This document shows, piece after piece, positions 39,534 through 49,042 of a stretch of DNA of 53,223 nucleotides. Under the pieces are notes generated by a model, which worked only from the letters and a program-made list of their open reading frames with translations, was not told the DNA's origin and did not search any database. A program made the position numbers and the translations under genes. Every line of letters starts with the position of its first letter. Position 1 is the stretch's first letter. Source of the DNA: a virus; IMG/VR virus record IMGVR_UViG_3300048999_000018, positions 1-53,223 of that record; one strand, given 5' to 3'.

Positions 39534-40673
39534 CTAGAAACCTGTAACCGGGTAGCTTGCGCAGAATTCCACAGTGGTCGGCTGAGAAGAAAGACCACCA
39601 GAACCGGCTATGATCGATCCGTCAGTGAGAATTCCGAAGACTGAGGGACGAGCGGCAGCACCAAATGCACCACCGCGAACGTTCACTGCAGGACGATACG
39701 CGGCAGGAATTGCCCCGGCATTCGCGATGGTCATCAGAGTGGCCGAAGTGAAAGTTCCGTTTGCGCCGCCTCGGAAATATACGACGCCACCCTTCACCCT
39801 ATATGCCAACTGACTGATGCCCGTAGCGTTATAGCCTGAGGCATAACTGATACTGACCCAGTCTGTGTCTCCGCCCAGAGTGATCCAGTTGGACCAACCG
39901 CTTGCGGTGTTAGACGTCCTCTGCCACAGCTCGGTGCTAGCTCCCGTGCCGCCCTGATGCTTGATCCACTGCTGTTTGGTGAAGTCGTTGGTGACGTCGC
40001 GGTAAGTAAGAACCTCGCCGGCCTTACCCGTAAAGTCCCAAGAACCAGAAGTAGCAGTCGTGTAGTAGAGACGCGATGCTCCAGCAGGGTAGCTAGTGGC
40101 TGCTGTGGTTTGCACGAAACTTGCGGCAACCAAGTTGTTCACGATCGACAATTGCTGCCATGCTGTCCAACCACCGCCACCACTGGTACTGTTGTAGATT
40201 CGAACCCACGTCAAGACCGGGGTCGTTCCACCGGAGTTGGAATAGAAGGTCTGTATGCATCGGTCTGTTCCGACATTGTGAGTTATCACTGAGCCGAAGC
40301 CAGAGTTGATCGACCAGCCAGAACCAGTCGTGAGTGGCATGAACGAAACGCCACTCGGATATGACGAAGGCGTAGCACTTTCAACAACCAAAGCAATGAC
40401 CGTAGCCTTGAGAGCCGAAGCAAGGCCGGCGGGAGTCACTGCACGAATGGTGTCGGTTAGAGCAGCGGTTTCTGTTCCGGTAGCGAGCTCGACAATGCCC
40501 GAAGCAATAGTACTGGCTGCAGGAACTGCAGTTGCAATATTGCCGGCATCGATCTCGGTTCCGTCGTGCTGTGTGAGAATGAGATGGCCTGAACCATCGA
40601 TCACTCCACTCACCACTGTTGCAGCTTCGATAGCGAGCATTCTGTCGGCTGTCAAGCCGGTGATGGTAGCCAC
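39534..40673 (-). CDS. Tail fibre-like protein
   Basis: 379 residues. Repeated segments of the tail-fibre knob type are visible (CIQTFYSNSGGTTPVLTWVR; WTAWQQLSI; GEVLTYRDVTNDFTKQQWIK; GWSNWITL), then a C-terminal beta domain with VKGGVVYFRGGANGTFTSAT. Two related knob domains of about 90 residues suggest receptor binding. GTG start with AAAGGTGGTCAC. Located between the second tail-tube gene and gp10-like gene. Confidence 0.7.
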   Translation of the reverse strand: MATITGLTADRMLAIEAATVVSGVIDGSGHLILTQHDGTEIDAGNIATAVPAASTIASGIVELATGTETAALTDTIRAVTPAGLASALKATVIALVVESATPSSYPSGVSFMPLTTGSGWSINSGFGSVITHNVGTDRCIQTFYSNSGGTTPVLTWVRIYNSTSGGGGWTAWQQLSIVNNLVAASFVQTTAATSYPAGASRLYYTTATSGSWDFTGKAGEVLTYRDVTNDFTKQQWIKHQGGTGASTELWQRTSNTASGWSNWITLGGDTDWVSISYASGYNATGISQLAYRVKGGVVYFRGGANGTFTSATLMTIANAGAIPAAYRPAVNVRGGAFGAAARPSVFGILTDGSIIAGSGGLSSQPTTVEFCASYPVTGF

Positions 40674-40685
40674 GTGACCACCTTT

Positions 40686-41474
40686 CTATGTAGAACTGAT
40701 GGTGTAGCTGTCTTCATCAATGAACACTGCAGTCGATGCTGTAATGGAGAATGTCGTTGAATCCAGCATACGAATAACGTCGAACGGAGCGGTAGCAGTC
40801 CATGTTCCATCGCCATGATCGACGATCGTGAGAGAGGATATGGTATCGAAGATCTCGATCAATTCTGCGAAGGCCGGAATTCTTGCGGGATCCGAATCAG
40901 TCCCGTAAAGAACGTCCTCCACAAGAGAAAGAATCGATGGATCCGTGGATCGCGAATCGATTATGACGTGCGCCATCGGCTTGTATGCAACGATGGCCGG
41001 TGGGCGAGTTGTGATCTTCCAACTAAAGTCGGTTGGATCACTGGATTCACCGAGCGTCTTGTTTGATCGGTCAGTCGGAGAAGCAAGAGCGTTATAGACT
41101 ATGTGAATCTTATAGCCCAGGTCGCCGGCGAGATCATTCCCAACGTTTGTTCGATACGACAAACCGAAAGACTGACGCCTTTGCTGAGTTATGAACATTC
41201 CAGGACGAGGCTGGAAAGTTCCATCGCAATGCGTGAACTCATCAGGGTATGTGAAAGCCGTAATAGTTGCTTCGAATTCTTCAGCACCAGGCACGTTCAA
41301 ATACTTGACGCCGTCGATGTAGAAAGGTTTGGCGTCTCCGCCAGAAGAAGTCTCGTTGACTCCAGTCAAACCATTCCAAGCAACACCTGCTAGCTCTCCG
41401 ACATACAGAACCCCTCGGTCAATGCCAGCTTCATAGAAGCGAGAACCAGCAACGCCCCAAGTGAGCTTTGGCAT
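40686..41474 (-). CDS. Second major-tail-like protein
   Basis: 262 residues. LTWGVAGSRFYEAGIDRGVL, GVAWNGLTGVNETSSGGDAK, EFEATITAFTYPDEFTHCDG and SFGLSYRTNVGNDLAGDLGY align step by step with the major tail protein encoded at 42065-42934, so the two are paralogues. It has a shorter C-terminal end with a different small domain. It may form a tail cap, a decoration or an alternative tube subunit. ATG with AGGAGGAATTC. Confidence 0.75.
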   Translation of the reverse strand: MPKLTWGVAGSRFYEAGIDRGVLYVGELAGVAWNGLTGVNETSSGGDAKPFYIDGVKYLNVPGAEEFEATITAFTYPDEFTHCDGTFQPRPGMFITQQRRQSFGLSYRTNVGNDLAGDLGYKIHIVYNALASPTDRSNKTLGESSDPTDFSWKITTRPPAIVAYKPMAHVIIDSRSTDPSILSLVEDVLYGTDSDPARIPAFAELIEIFDTISSLTIVDHGDGTWTATAPFDVIRMLDSTTFSITASTAVFIDEDSYTISST

Positions 41475-41489
41475 ACCGAATTCCTCCTA

Positions 41490-42038
41490 TCATCCGGAAC
41501 TGCCCAATTGTGCTCTCCGCTGTTCGTTGAGCTCGCGGTTTCTCTGAGCAACTTCTGCTCTGCTCATCTTCTTTTCAGGGGAGTTCTTCTGATTGCAGAC
41601 TCTGATGAGAGTGATCAAACGATTCAAATGCCAGTGTTGACATTCGAAAGGAATGTTCAGCGAAACCATCCAATAGTAGATGATCTCTGCGGTTATTGTT
41701 TCTCGACTGTGCCTTTGGTTGGTGATTTTACTGAACCAAGTAGCAGTCATCTCCTCGCCGATGTATTTGTGAATGGCATCGACGTGTTCTTTTGACTTGA
41801 AAAGTCTGGAGAAAACTTCCGAAGGAACTTTTGGGGTCAAGATCATGGCTTTGATGTACCAAAGCGTTTCTTCAGAAGTCTTATCGCCGTTTCCCAAGAA
41901 AGGCTTTTTGAAGAATGACTCCCATTTTGACAGTGAGGCCAGAGAGTGCTCCAGTTCCAAAGTGAAACTAGTAGCGATCACGAATTCATCTGTCTCTTCG
42001 TTAAAAGCTTCAGACATAGGAACGTTTATGGTAAGCAC
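41490..42038 (-). CDS. Tail assembly chaperone
   Basis: 182 residues. [39 protein letters not shown] and [20 protein letters not shown] form the typical pattern of a siphophage tail chaperone, and the gene sits right after the major tail protein. GTG at 42038 is chosen for AGGAGG 7 nt upstream. I see no second overlapping frame for a frameshifted longer form. Confidence 0.78.
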   Translation of the reverse strand: MLTINVPMSEAFNEETDEFVIATSFTLELEHSLASLSKWESFFKKPFLGNGDKTSEETLWYIKAMILTPKVPSEVFSRLFKSKEHVDAIHKYIGEEMTATWFSKITNQRHSRETITAEIIYYWMVSLNIPFECQHWHLNRLITLIRVCNQKNSPEKKMSRAEVAQRNRELNEQRRAQLGSSG

Positions 42039-42064
42039 TCTCTGACCTCCTATCGAAACGGATG

Positions 42065-42934
42065 TTACACGTAGTCGTAGAACCAGTCGCTGTCGATGAC
42101 AGCCGGGAACTTGTAACCGGTGGCCGGAACGGCGTTGACGATGGTGTCCTGAGTGATGACAACTGCTCCGGGAGCAGCCACCTCGCCCAGGATCTTGTAA
42201 ATGACGCCGGCGATGGTCGGGATGGTGATAGTGTGCGTGCTGCTGTTGTACGCAGGCATGGTCGGGGTGACCGTGGTGATGGTGCCAGCAAACAGAGCCA
42301 GAACGTCGGTAGGGCTGGGCAGAGACGGATCCGAGCCCACAGTGCCGTAGAGGAAGCCCTCCAGAGCAGCAAGAGCAGTCGCATCGACCTTGGTCGAGTC
42401 GATCGTCAGAGTCGCCGTGGGCTTGTAGCCCGGAACATCCAGTGGGATGGTGGTGATGGCCCAACTGAAAGCCAGAGCCTCGGGCGAGTCATTGACAGTC
42501 GCGTGCGCCTTCTCGGAAGGAGCAGCGGTGGCGCCGTAGATCAGGTGCAGCTTGTAGCCGTACTCCGTACCAGTCAGATCGTTACCGACCTTGGTCCGGT
42601 AGCACATGCCGAAGGTGTGGCGGGGCTGCTGACCGATCGCGACGCCCGGCTCGGGAGTGGCCGATCCATCGCACTGAGCCCACTCATCGGGGTACGTGAA
42701 GGCCTCGATGGTGCCGCCGAACTGCTCGGCCGAGTAGAGGTTCAGGTACTTGATGTTGTCGGCGTACTGCGGGTTGGCCTCAGCACCGGAAGGCGACTCG
42801 GTGATGGTCGTGAGACCATTCCAAGCGTATCCGTTGATGTAGGCGCCGGTGTTGTCGGGAATGTACAGAACGCCGCGATCGACACCGGTCTCGAAGATTC
42901 GGTCGCCGGTCTGATCCCAGGCTAGTGTGCTCAT
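42065..42934 (-). CDS. Major tail protein
   Basis: 289 residues. [53 protein letters not shown] and [20 protein letters not shown] characterise the tail-tube family of actinobacteriophages. A C-terminal Ig-like domain ([18 protein letters not shown] to VPATGYKF) resembles the capsid protein's end. Strong GAGGAGAAGTG site suits its high expression. Confidence 0.85.
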   Translation of the reverse strand: MSTLAWDQTGDRIFETGVDRGVLYIPDNTGAYINGYAWNGLTTITESPSGAEANPQYADNIKYLNLYSAEQFGGTIEAFTYPDEWAQCDGSATPEPGVAIGQQPRHTFGMCYRTKVGNDLTGTEYGYKLHLIYGATAAPSEKAHATVNDSPEALAFSWAITTIPLDVPGYKPTATLTIDSTKVDATALAALEGFLYGTVGSDPSLPSPTDVLALFAGTITTVTPTMPAYNSSTHTITIPTIAGVIYKILGEVAAPGAVVITQDTIVNAVPATGYKFPAVIDSDWFYDYV

Positions 42935-42944
42935 TCACTTCTCC

Positions 42945-43232
42945 TCAGAAGTATAGTTTGAAAACATCATGATGCAGGTTATCCGCCGAGAAATATCTGT
43001 CGAAGATACTCATTGGCAGAGCCGCAATCTTGTCTGGAATCAAACTGTCAGGGTTCCTGTCGATCACAGTTACCTGATAGCGCTTGGTGTATTTGTAAGT
43101 TTTGTTGTCGGCGAATTCGGTTATTGCATTGTCACGAGCATATACAACGCAAGGATACTGAATTTGCACATTGGCCGGGGGCTGGAAATATACATTCGAG
43201 GTTCCCAAGGCCCCCTCAAGAAGTGCCTGCAA
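42945..43232 (-). CDS. Tail terminator-like protein
   Basis: 95 residues: NVYFQPPANVQIQYPCVVYA then RDN...ADNKTYKYTKRYQVTVIDRN and MSIFDRYFSADNLHHDVFKL, a family found between head-tail connectors and major tail genes. TTG at 43232 is preferred: AAGGG lies 5 nt upstream and it starts right after the previous stop. Confidence 0.72.
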   Translation of the reverse strand: MQALLEGALGTSNVYFQPPANVQIQYPCVVYARDNAITEFADNKTYKYTKRYQVTVIDRNPDSLIPDKIAALPMSIFDRYFSADNLHHDVFKLYF

Positions 43233-43233
43233 A

Positions 43234-43557
43234 TTAACCCTTGGGGCCGTTGTAGACACCTCCCAATATAAGGAGGAGACGGGGGCTCCGTACTTCGACC
43301 TCTGAGACCGTCCACAGAGTCCCCGCCCACTCGACATAGCGAATGGCAAAGAAATGTTCGTTGGCGTATGCGTCCGCGACAATACTTATGGAGTTGTTAA
43401 CAGAGAGATCGTTATTAACGCTCGCCCCATCACGGGTTTGGCGTATGTTCTTTACTACATCACCGAAATATGAGACATCAGTGATTGTGTCTTCCCATAC
43501 CCCTGGAGCCGTCTCCACAGATTCGCCGTATCCGACTCTTCCGTAGAACCTTGCCAT
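43234..43557 (-). CDS. Head-tail connector, DUF7253-like
   Basis: 107 residues: MARFYGRVGYGESVETAPGV, WEDTITDVSYFGDVVKN and ISIVADAYANEHFFAIRYVE are typical of a head-tail joining protein family in actinobacterial and Firmicute phages. ATG after AGGTTCAACC. It sits between capsid and tail terminator, as expected. Confidence 0.75.
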   Translation of the reverse strand: MARFYGRVGYGESVETAPGVWEDTITDVSYFGDVVKNIRQTRDGASVNNDLSVNNSISIVADAYANEHFFAIRYVEWAGTLWTVSEVEVRSPRLLLILGGVYNGPKG

Positions 43558-43572
43558 GGTTGAACCTGCCTA

Positions 43573-45633
43573 CTACGCAGCCGGACGCTTGAAGGTCCAC
43601 TCGTCGACGCCGGCCTGACCGGTGACCGCGAAGAAGTATCCGGAAGCCGGGAGGGCCTTGACCTTCAGAGTGGCACCAGCCGCGAGAGCGGTCTGAGCGC
43701 CAGCACTGAGGGTAGCGTTGGTGTCGGCATTCTTGTAAACGACGCCGGTCTGCGTCGGGATGGTCGTGACACCCGTGGCAGAAACGAACGTCGGGGCGGT
43801 CGGCGAAACCAGGACGTTGCCAGAAGCGGTCTTGTTGATGATGAGAGCAGCCTTGATCTTGACCATGGCGCCGGACATCCGGGTCTCGATCAGGTACTTG
43901 TACTGGTTGTAGTCGATGTCGAAGTCATCGAACATGTTGACCTCGCCGCCCTTGTCCGTACCGACGTTGTAGTCGGTCAGGTTGACGACGATGCCCAGCA
44001 GGTTCGGGAACCGGTCCATCGGGTCCACGGCGACGATGGAATCCACGTTCATCGCTGCAGCCAGTTCGGCGATGTTCGCGTACATCCGACGCAAGTTGGC
44101 GTCACGCGTCAGGAGCATCTTGTTGATGGTCCGCTGCGTGCTGTAGAAGGTCGGCCGGCCAGTTCCCTTGTAGAACTCGCTCGCGGTCATGACCTGGTCC
44201 ACGACCTCCGAGTAACTGGAGTTCGCGTCATCCACGTTGACGTTGACCTGAGTGGCGTACAGCTCGTTCTCGTTGATGATCGAGCGGATGCCCTCACCAC
44301 TCGAAGCAGCCATCGGGTCATTGATGTGGTCCGGGTCGTCCACGTCACGGCCATCGCCGACGAGGATCGCAACGGCGATCTCCTCCATCAACATGATCCG
44401 CATCTCCAGCTTGAGCCAGGAGACGACATCGAAGTCAGTGATGTCGACGATGTTGTTGCGGTCGAGCTTCTGCTTCTTGTAGATCGTGGTCGGGGTGGTG
44501 GAACGGCTGGTGAGCGCGTACCACTCTTCCTTCTTGTACGTGCCGGTGATGTAACCCTTGGCACGGGCCTCGTCCTGCGTGATGTCCGCGGTGATGGACT
44601 TGATCCGGGCGAACGGGCTCTTGCGAGTACCGTCGATGACACCCTGAACCCAAGCCATGTTGCGGCTGTTGAAGTCCGGAGTGTTGTTGAGAGTCTTCGG
44701 GTCCGGGAAGAGGGCTTCGATGTTCTCGATGCCGTGCTGCAGGGCATAGCCCTCGACAGCGGTTCGGAGGGATCCGCTCTTCTTGGCGTCCTCGAAGATG
44801 GTCTTCAGATCGCTGTGCGACACCAGGTGTCGCTCGACACCATCGCCGTGCTGGATCTTGTTCTTGTCGGCCTGCTCGAACACGTTGGTCACGGAGCCAG
44901 TTCCTTCCTGGTGGACTACAACACCCTCTTCGGGCTTCTTGTCGTCGGGGTTGACGCCCTCTTCGGGCTTCTTCTCGTCCGGCTTGGGCTCGACGGCCGT
45001 CTGCGCGATGGCAGCATCCTTCGCCGCGAGAGCTTCGCTTACGACGATCGCAAGGACTTCCTTCTGATCGTCATTGAAGGTGTCCAGAACATCCTGAACA
45101 GTGGCTCCGGGAGCTGCGTGCTGAATGACGGGCTCCTCGGGCTTCTTGTCGAGGATGATCTCGATTTCGAGGCCCGTGTGAATGACAGCTTCGTCAGTCA
45201 GAACTTCGATGTCGTTCGGGTCATCGCTGTGCTTGAGCTGAACGTAGTCGATGACCGCCTCAGGATTGGCTCCGGCGAGCACGAGACTGACCTCACGAAT
45301 TTCTCCGTGGACGACAGTCTGACCCTTCATCACCAACTTGTTGGCGTAGATCGACATCGCCTTGATGTCCTTGTGCTGAACATACTCGCGAGCGTCCTGA
45401 CCCTGCTTGGTTCCGTTGAAGAAACCGTAGGCGTAAACGCCGTCCTTGCGGGCTTCGAGAACCGCGTGACCGAGAACGTTCTCGATGTTGCTGTGTCCGT
45501 GCTGGTAGACGAGCGGAAGCTGCATCTGATCCATGTGCGCAAACGCCAGGGGGCTGATGGTCTTACCATCGGAGCACTTGACGTTGGCCTTCGTGGCGTA
45601 ACCGCTGAAGTCAGCGTTGGAGTTGTCTCCCAT
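43573..45633 (-). CDS. Prohead protease-scaffold-major capsid fusion
   Basis: 686 residues. Residues 1-130 carry an HK97-type prohead protease (QLPLVYQHGHSNIENVLGHA with His45/His47; REVSLVLAGANP with Ser116). An acidic, Pro/Glu-rich region (about 150-260, with DEKKPEEGVNPDDKKPEEG repeats) can act as scaffold. From about 290 to 610 follows an HK97-fold capsid (RNMAWVQGVIDGTR; YSTQRTINKMLLTRDANLRR; IVNLTDYNVGTDKG), and the end is an Ig-like domain. Cleavage would free the capsid. ATG with AGGAGGGAACAG. Confidence 0.88.
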   Translation of the reverse strand: MGDNSNADFSGYATKANVKCSDGKTISPLAFAHMDQMQLPLVYQHGHSNIENVLGHAVLEARKDGVYAYGFFNGTKQGQDAREYVQHKDIKAMSIYANKLVMKGQTVVHGEIREVSLVLAGANPEAVIDYVQLKHSDDPNDIEVLTDEAVIHTGLEIEIILDKKPEEPVIQHAAPGATVQDVLDTFNDDQKEVLAIVVSEALAAKDAAIAQTAVEPKPDEKKPEEGVNPDDKKPEEGVVVHQEGTGSVTNVFEQADKNKIQHGDGVERHLVSHSDLKTIFEDAKKSGSLRTAVEGYALQHGIENIEALFPDPKTLNNTPDFNSRNMAWVQGVIDGTRKSPFARIKSITADITQDEARAKGYITGTYKKEEWYALTSRSTTPTTIYKKQKLDRNNIVDITDFDVVSWLKLEMRIMLMEEIAVAILVGDGRDVDDPDHINDPMAASSGEGIRSIINENELYATQVNVNVDDANSSYSEVVDQVMTASEFYKGTGRPTFYSTQRTINKMLLTRDANLRRMYANIAELAAAMNVDSIVAVDPMDRFPNLLGIVVNLTDYNVGTDKGGEVNMFDDFDIDYNQYKYLIETRMSGAMVKIKAALIINKTASGNVLVSPTAPTFVSATGVTTIPTQTGVVYKNADTNATLSAGAQTALAAGATLKVKALPASGYFFAVTGQAGVDEWTFKRPAA

Positions 45634-46963
45634 TTTGACTGTTCCCTCCTGATTCTATAGCTAGAGGCTGCTTAGCCTTTGCCAATTGAGGATTGTTCTT
45701 CAATGCAGCGGCAAACACTGCAGCAGGATCGCCTGATGGCGGTTGTACAGGGAGACTGTTCCCCGGTTGTGGCATGTTGCTGTTCATCAGCATGTCGGCC
45801 CTCGGATCCTTCGAAGGCTTTGTGCCGATCGCAGTTCTGATCTCGTTCGGAGTCAAGATCTCATTCCGAGAGAACATGTCTGCGATCTGAGCGATCTCGC
45901 TAAGAGGAACCAGGCTGAACAGATCACGGAAGTACATGATTGTTTGGCCTTGAGACCGAGCAGTCTTGGTCAGGAAGGTTCGCTGCATGGCTTCAGCAAT
46001 GGAATCCAGAATCGGCTTGACGGTTCTGTCGATGTAGTTCAACATCGTAGATTCATCGGCCGTACCATTCATGATGGTGTCGGTCAAACCGAGTTCCGAA
46101 TAGACCATACTCGTCAAGTACTGAATCTGAGCCAGAAAATTGTTCTCGACAGGACGGTTTAGCTGTTGAACCTTTTCAGTACCGTCTGTATAGGCGATTC
46201 CGTACTTACTGCCCTTTAGCTGATTCTCGATGTCCGTACGTCGCTGTTCGGCCTGTTGTCTACGAGCTTCAGACTTAATGACGTAAGGAAGCTGGATGAT
46301 CAGATCAAGTTTGCCTGAACTGGAAGCTTCATCAGTAGCATCCAGCAAATTCAGCTTTCGAATCAGTCTCTGAAGAGTCGAGTTGGGTTCATTCATCACT
46401 GCGAAAAGAGGATTTTCAACTATAGCAACAAATTGCTTAGCGAGTGTGATCTCTTCGCGGTAACCTTTTTTCTCATTGTAAACACTGACTCTTACATGTT
46501 GCGGGAACCAAGCAACTACTTCACCGACACGAAGCGTTTGAACATCGAATGCGCCGGAAATAGTCGGATCAGATGTCGTGTCGACCGGCACAACAGCAAT
46601 CGTTCCTTTTTGAAGGAGAGACATTGCCATGTCTTGGCGGAACTGCCGAGCTCCTTGGTCGATGTTTGCTTCGACAGTCAGACAATTATTCAACCCGCTG
46701 TTGATGTCTTCTACGTATCGACCGTCTTTGTCGGCACGGACATGATTGATACGAATGCCGGCAACGTCGATGGTCATTCGAGTGTAGATCGACGAGATGA
46801 TGGTCTTCTCGGCTGAATACGTCGGCCGCATTCTGTCCGGTCGGTAATAACCAATGCTACCGCCGCCGGAATAAGGATCGCTTGGGTATTGGTAACTTTT
46901 ATCGTCCTGGAATGCGTTCCAGCCGTGATACAGAGCCTTCAGACGAGAAAATACTCCTGCCAT
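45611..46963 (-). CDS. Portal protein
   Basis: 450 residues. SAEKTIISSIYTRMTIDVAG, LLQKGTIAVVPVDTTSDPTI, a YVIKSEARRQQAEQRRTDIE helix, FLAQIQYLTSMVYSELGLTD and LNYIDRTVKPILDSIAEAMQ are hallmarks of siphophage portals. It forms the dodecameric DNA entry ring. ATG at 46963 is preferred (AAAGGAGGTGAAC). Its end overlaps the capsid fusion by 23 nt. Confidence 0.88.
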   Translation of the reverse strand: MAGVFSRLKALYHGWNAFQDDKSYQYPSDPYSGGGSIGYYRPDRMRPTYSAEKTIISSIYTRMTIDVAGIRINHVRADKDGRYVEDINSGLNNCLTVEANIDQGARQFRQDMAMSLLQKGTIAVVPVDTTSDPTISGAFDVQTLRVGEVVAWFPQHVRVSVYNEKKGYREEITLAKQFVAIVENPLFAVMNEPNSTLQRLIRKLNLLDATDEASSSGKLDLIIQLPYVIKSEARRQQAEQRRTDIENQLKGSKYGIAYTDGTEKVQQLNRPVENNFLAQIQYLTSMVYSELGLTDTIMNGTADESTMLNYIDRTVKPILDSIAEAMQRTFLTKTARSQGQTIMYFRDLFSLVPLSEIAQIADMFSRNEILTPNEIRTAIGTKPSKDPRADMLMNSNMPQPGNSLPVQPPSGDPAAVFAAALKNNPQLAKAKQPLAIESGGNSQNGRQLQR

Positions 46964-47010
46964 GTTCACCTCCTTTCCTTAGACAGCGGTCGATGTAACA
47001 GCTCTCAGAA

Positions 47011-47268
47011 CTAGGCGGCTTCGAGAGCCGCGATACGAGCTTCGAGCTTGGCGATGGCCACATTGGCCGAATCGGCCGCAGCGACGTTTCCGACAGCGTG
47101 GGAGGTGTAGCCAGTCAGGAGGACGGTCGCGCCAGTGTCCGGAACTCCGATGCCAGCGAGAGGTACGCCGGACGCACTGAAGAAAGCCATCTGCTCGAAG
47201 GGCTGACCGGGAAGAGGCCTGACAGCGGTTACGGGAACTACCTGACGAGTAGGCTGAGTGACGCCCAT
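47011..47268 (-). CDS. Head fibre-like protein
   Basis: 85 residues: TGATVLLTGYTSHAVGNVAA followed by a short coiled coil (AIAKLEARIAALEAA), as in phage head fibre proteins where the helix trimerises. The ATG at 47268 begins MGVTQPTRQV. Located between terminase and portal. Confidence 0.65.
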   Translation of the reverse strand: MGVTQPTRQVVPVTAVRPLPGQPFEQMAFFSASGVPLAGIGVPDTGATVLLTGYTSHAVGNVAAADSANVAIAKLEARIAALEAA

Positions 47269-47284
47269 GTTAAGAACTGCCTTT

Positions 47285-49027
47285 CTATTCGAACGAGTCC
47301 TTGTTCGCTTTGTAAGCGATGTATGCATCCATCAAGGCGGAGACGTTGTCGATCTTTGCGTCTTGCCGCTTCTTCAAAAGCTTTCGGTTACCGTTCGTGT
47401 CTTCCATGGTGATCGCATTACCCATGGCGAAGGTCATAAGCGCTTGGTCGAACACGAGAAGACGCTCTTCGCTCAGGATTTTGAGTTCTCCGAGAGGAAC
47501 CGATTCGGTCTTTGCGCCCTGAATAACCTTCTCGATACCGAATGGACCATTCTCGGCTTCGTAACGGGTTATAAACTCTTTGGCGTTATACGGGTCAAAG
47601 CCCAAAGCACGAATGTCGTATTCAGAATTCTGTATGAAGAAATCCAAATCTTCATAGACTTCCATCATGTCGAGAACAGTTCCTTCAAGAACATGAAGAC
47701 TGCCCTCGTTGATGAATTCATCGTACTTCATTCGCATAGCGCCAGGAAGCTTCATCAACGTAAGCGACGTGATGTAACTTCGGGTCTTTACCCCATAGCC
47801 ATTTCGCAATGGAAAGAGGAATGTGAATGCACAGAAGTCGTCACCTTGAGAAAGGTCGGCGCCGAGGGCGCAAGGCATACCATCAAAGGTCCTACGACGA
47901 TGAGGAAGGGTTTCTTCGTAAGTGAAGAAGTACGTGTAACCTTCCATCGGTATACCAAAACGCTTAGCCAAGATGTCGTTTCGAGAAGCCGGCGCTTTTT
48001 CGGCTCGTTCAACATCAAGTTGGTAAGTGTCATACGTGATGGTTTTCCCGAGATTTGGATTTGCCTTGAGCCACATCGAAGGATCATTGACTTCCTCCAA
48101 TTCGTCTAGCTTGTAATGCCAGATCGAAATGTGGGGTGCTAGATACTCACCCTTGAGAATGTCAGCCAGCTCCATTTTAATGGTGTCGCCAGAACCATTG
48201 CGAACTGTTCCTTCGGAGCTGATTGCAACAATCAAATAATCGTCCAGCTTTGACGCGCCCTGTTCGACAGCCCCAACGACATCTTCACGAATGTCGCCAG
48301 ACAACCACTCATCGATCGTCGAGATTTTAGGCCTAAGGCCCTGCAGTTTGTTGATCGACATTGGGCGGATCTCCAGGAGGGATCCCGTCAAGAAATTCTC
48401 GATGCCTTTCTTGGTGGGCACCAATTTCTGTCGATTCGCCCGAGAGCCAGTCGTGTTCTGGAGGGAACCCTCCGTCAGAAACTTGAATAGAGGTCCTCGA
48501 CTTCTGACGATCGCAGTCCGAAATGGAGACATCACTTCGTCGGCTTGCTTCATCGTCGGCGCTGTTGTGATCTGATGCGTAGTCGACGTGTCGACATTCA
48601 AGAAGTAGCTTTGTATGCATTCAGCATACATGGACTTAGCAGCACCTCGTGCGACTATGAGATACTGCTTTGTGGTCAAACGCTTCTTGATGGTCTTGTT
48701 AACGTAATGACCACCAGGATTGTCATCGTTCGGAACGTAAACACTTCGATCAACGAAGTAATACCATCCGAAGATTTGTTCCGACCACAACTTGAACGAA
48801 GGAAGCAGATGCAGATCTGATCCATCTGTCAGCGTAAGTTCATTCTCGCAGTAAAGAATGAAGCCTTCGACAACCAAATCGTCATAGTAGATGTTCGGGT
48901 TGGCGATAAGCGCATCAACGCGGTTCATCTCCATCGAGACTTCCCTGTTAACAGGAATATCGCCACGAAGCACTGCATCGCGAAATTGGCCGTAATAAGT
49001 TGGTACTGTCGTGTTCGACAGAGCCAT
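47285..49027 (-). CDS. terL: Terminase large subunit
   Basis: 580 residues. ATPase: VARGAAKS (125-132, Walker A) and a STIDEWL Walker B element. Nuclease: acidic residues in ALGADLSQGDDF, ALGFDPYNAKEF and KIDNVSALMDAYIA, the RNase H-like triad. It packages DNA into proheads. ATG at 49027 has AGGGAGGG before it. The family and length fit the Terminase_1-type siphophage enzymes. Confidence 0.92.
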   Translation of the reverse strand: MALSNTTVPTYYGQFRDAVLRGDIPVNREVSMEMNRVDALIANPNIYYDDLVVEGFILYCENELTLTDGSDLHLLPSFKLWSEQIFGWYYFVDRSVYVPNDDNPGGHYVNKTIKKRLTTKQYLIVARGAAKSMYAECIQSYFLNVDTSTTHQITTAPTMKQADEVMSPFRTAIVRSRGPLFKFLTEGSLQNTTGSRANRQKLVPTKKGIENFLTGSLLEIRPMSINKLQGLRPKISTIDEWLSGDIREDVVGAVEQGASKLDDYLIVAISSEGTVRNGSGDTIKMELADILKGEYLAPHISIWHYKLDELEEVNDPSMWLKANPNLGKTITYDTYQLDVERAEKAPASRNDILAKRFGIPMEGYTYFFTYEETLPHRRRTFDGMPCALGADLSQGDDFCAFTFLFPLRNGYGVKTRSYITSLTLMKLPGAMRMKYDEFINEGSLHVLEGTVLDMMEVYEDLDFFIQNSEYDIRALGFDPYNAKEFITRYEAENGPFGIEKVIQGAKTESVPLGELKILSEERLLVFDQALMTFAMGNAITMEDTNGNRKLLKKRQDAKIDNVSALMDAYIAYKANKDSFE

Positions 49028-49042
49028 CGTCAACCCTCCCTT

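Noticed and set aside
41474-42038. Programmed frameshift in the tail chaperone
   Set aside because: I found no slippery heptamer near the end and no overlapping second frame with chaperone-like sequence; the next gene is a tail-tube paralogue with its own ribosome site.
44326-45660. Plus-strand ORF of 444 codons
   Set aside because: Antisense to the protease-capsid gene; the rich Leu/Asp/Val composition is what the complement of a codon-biased gene produces.
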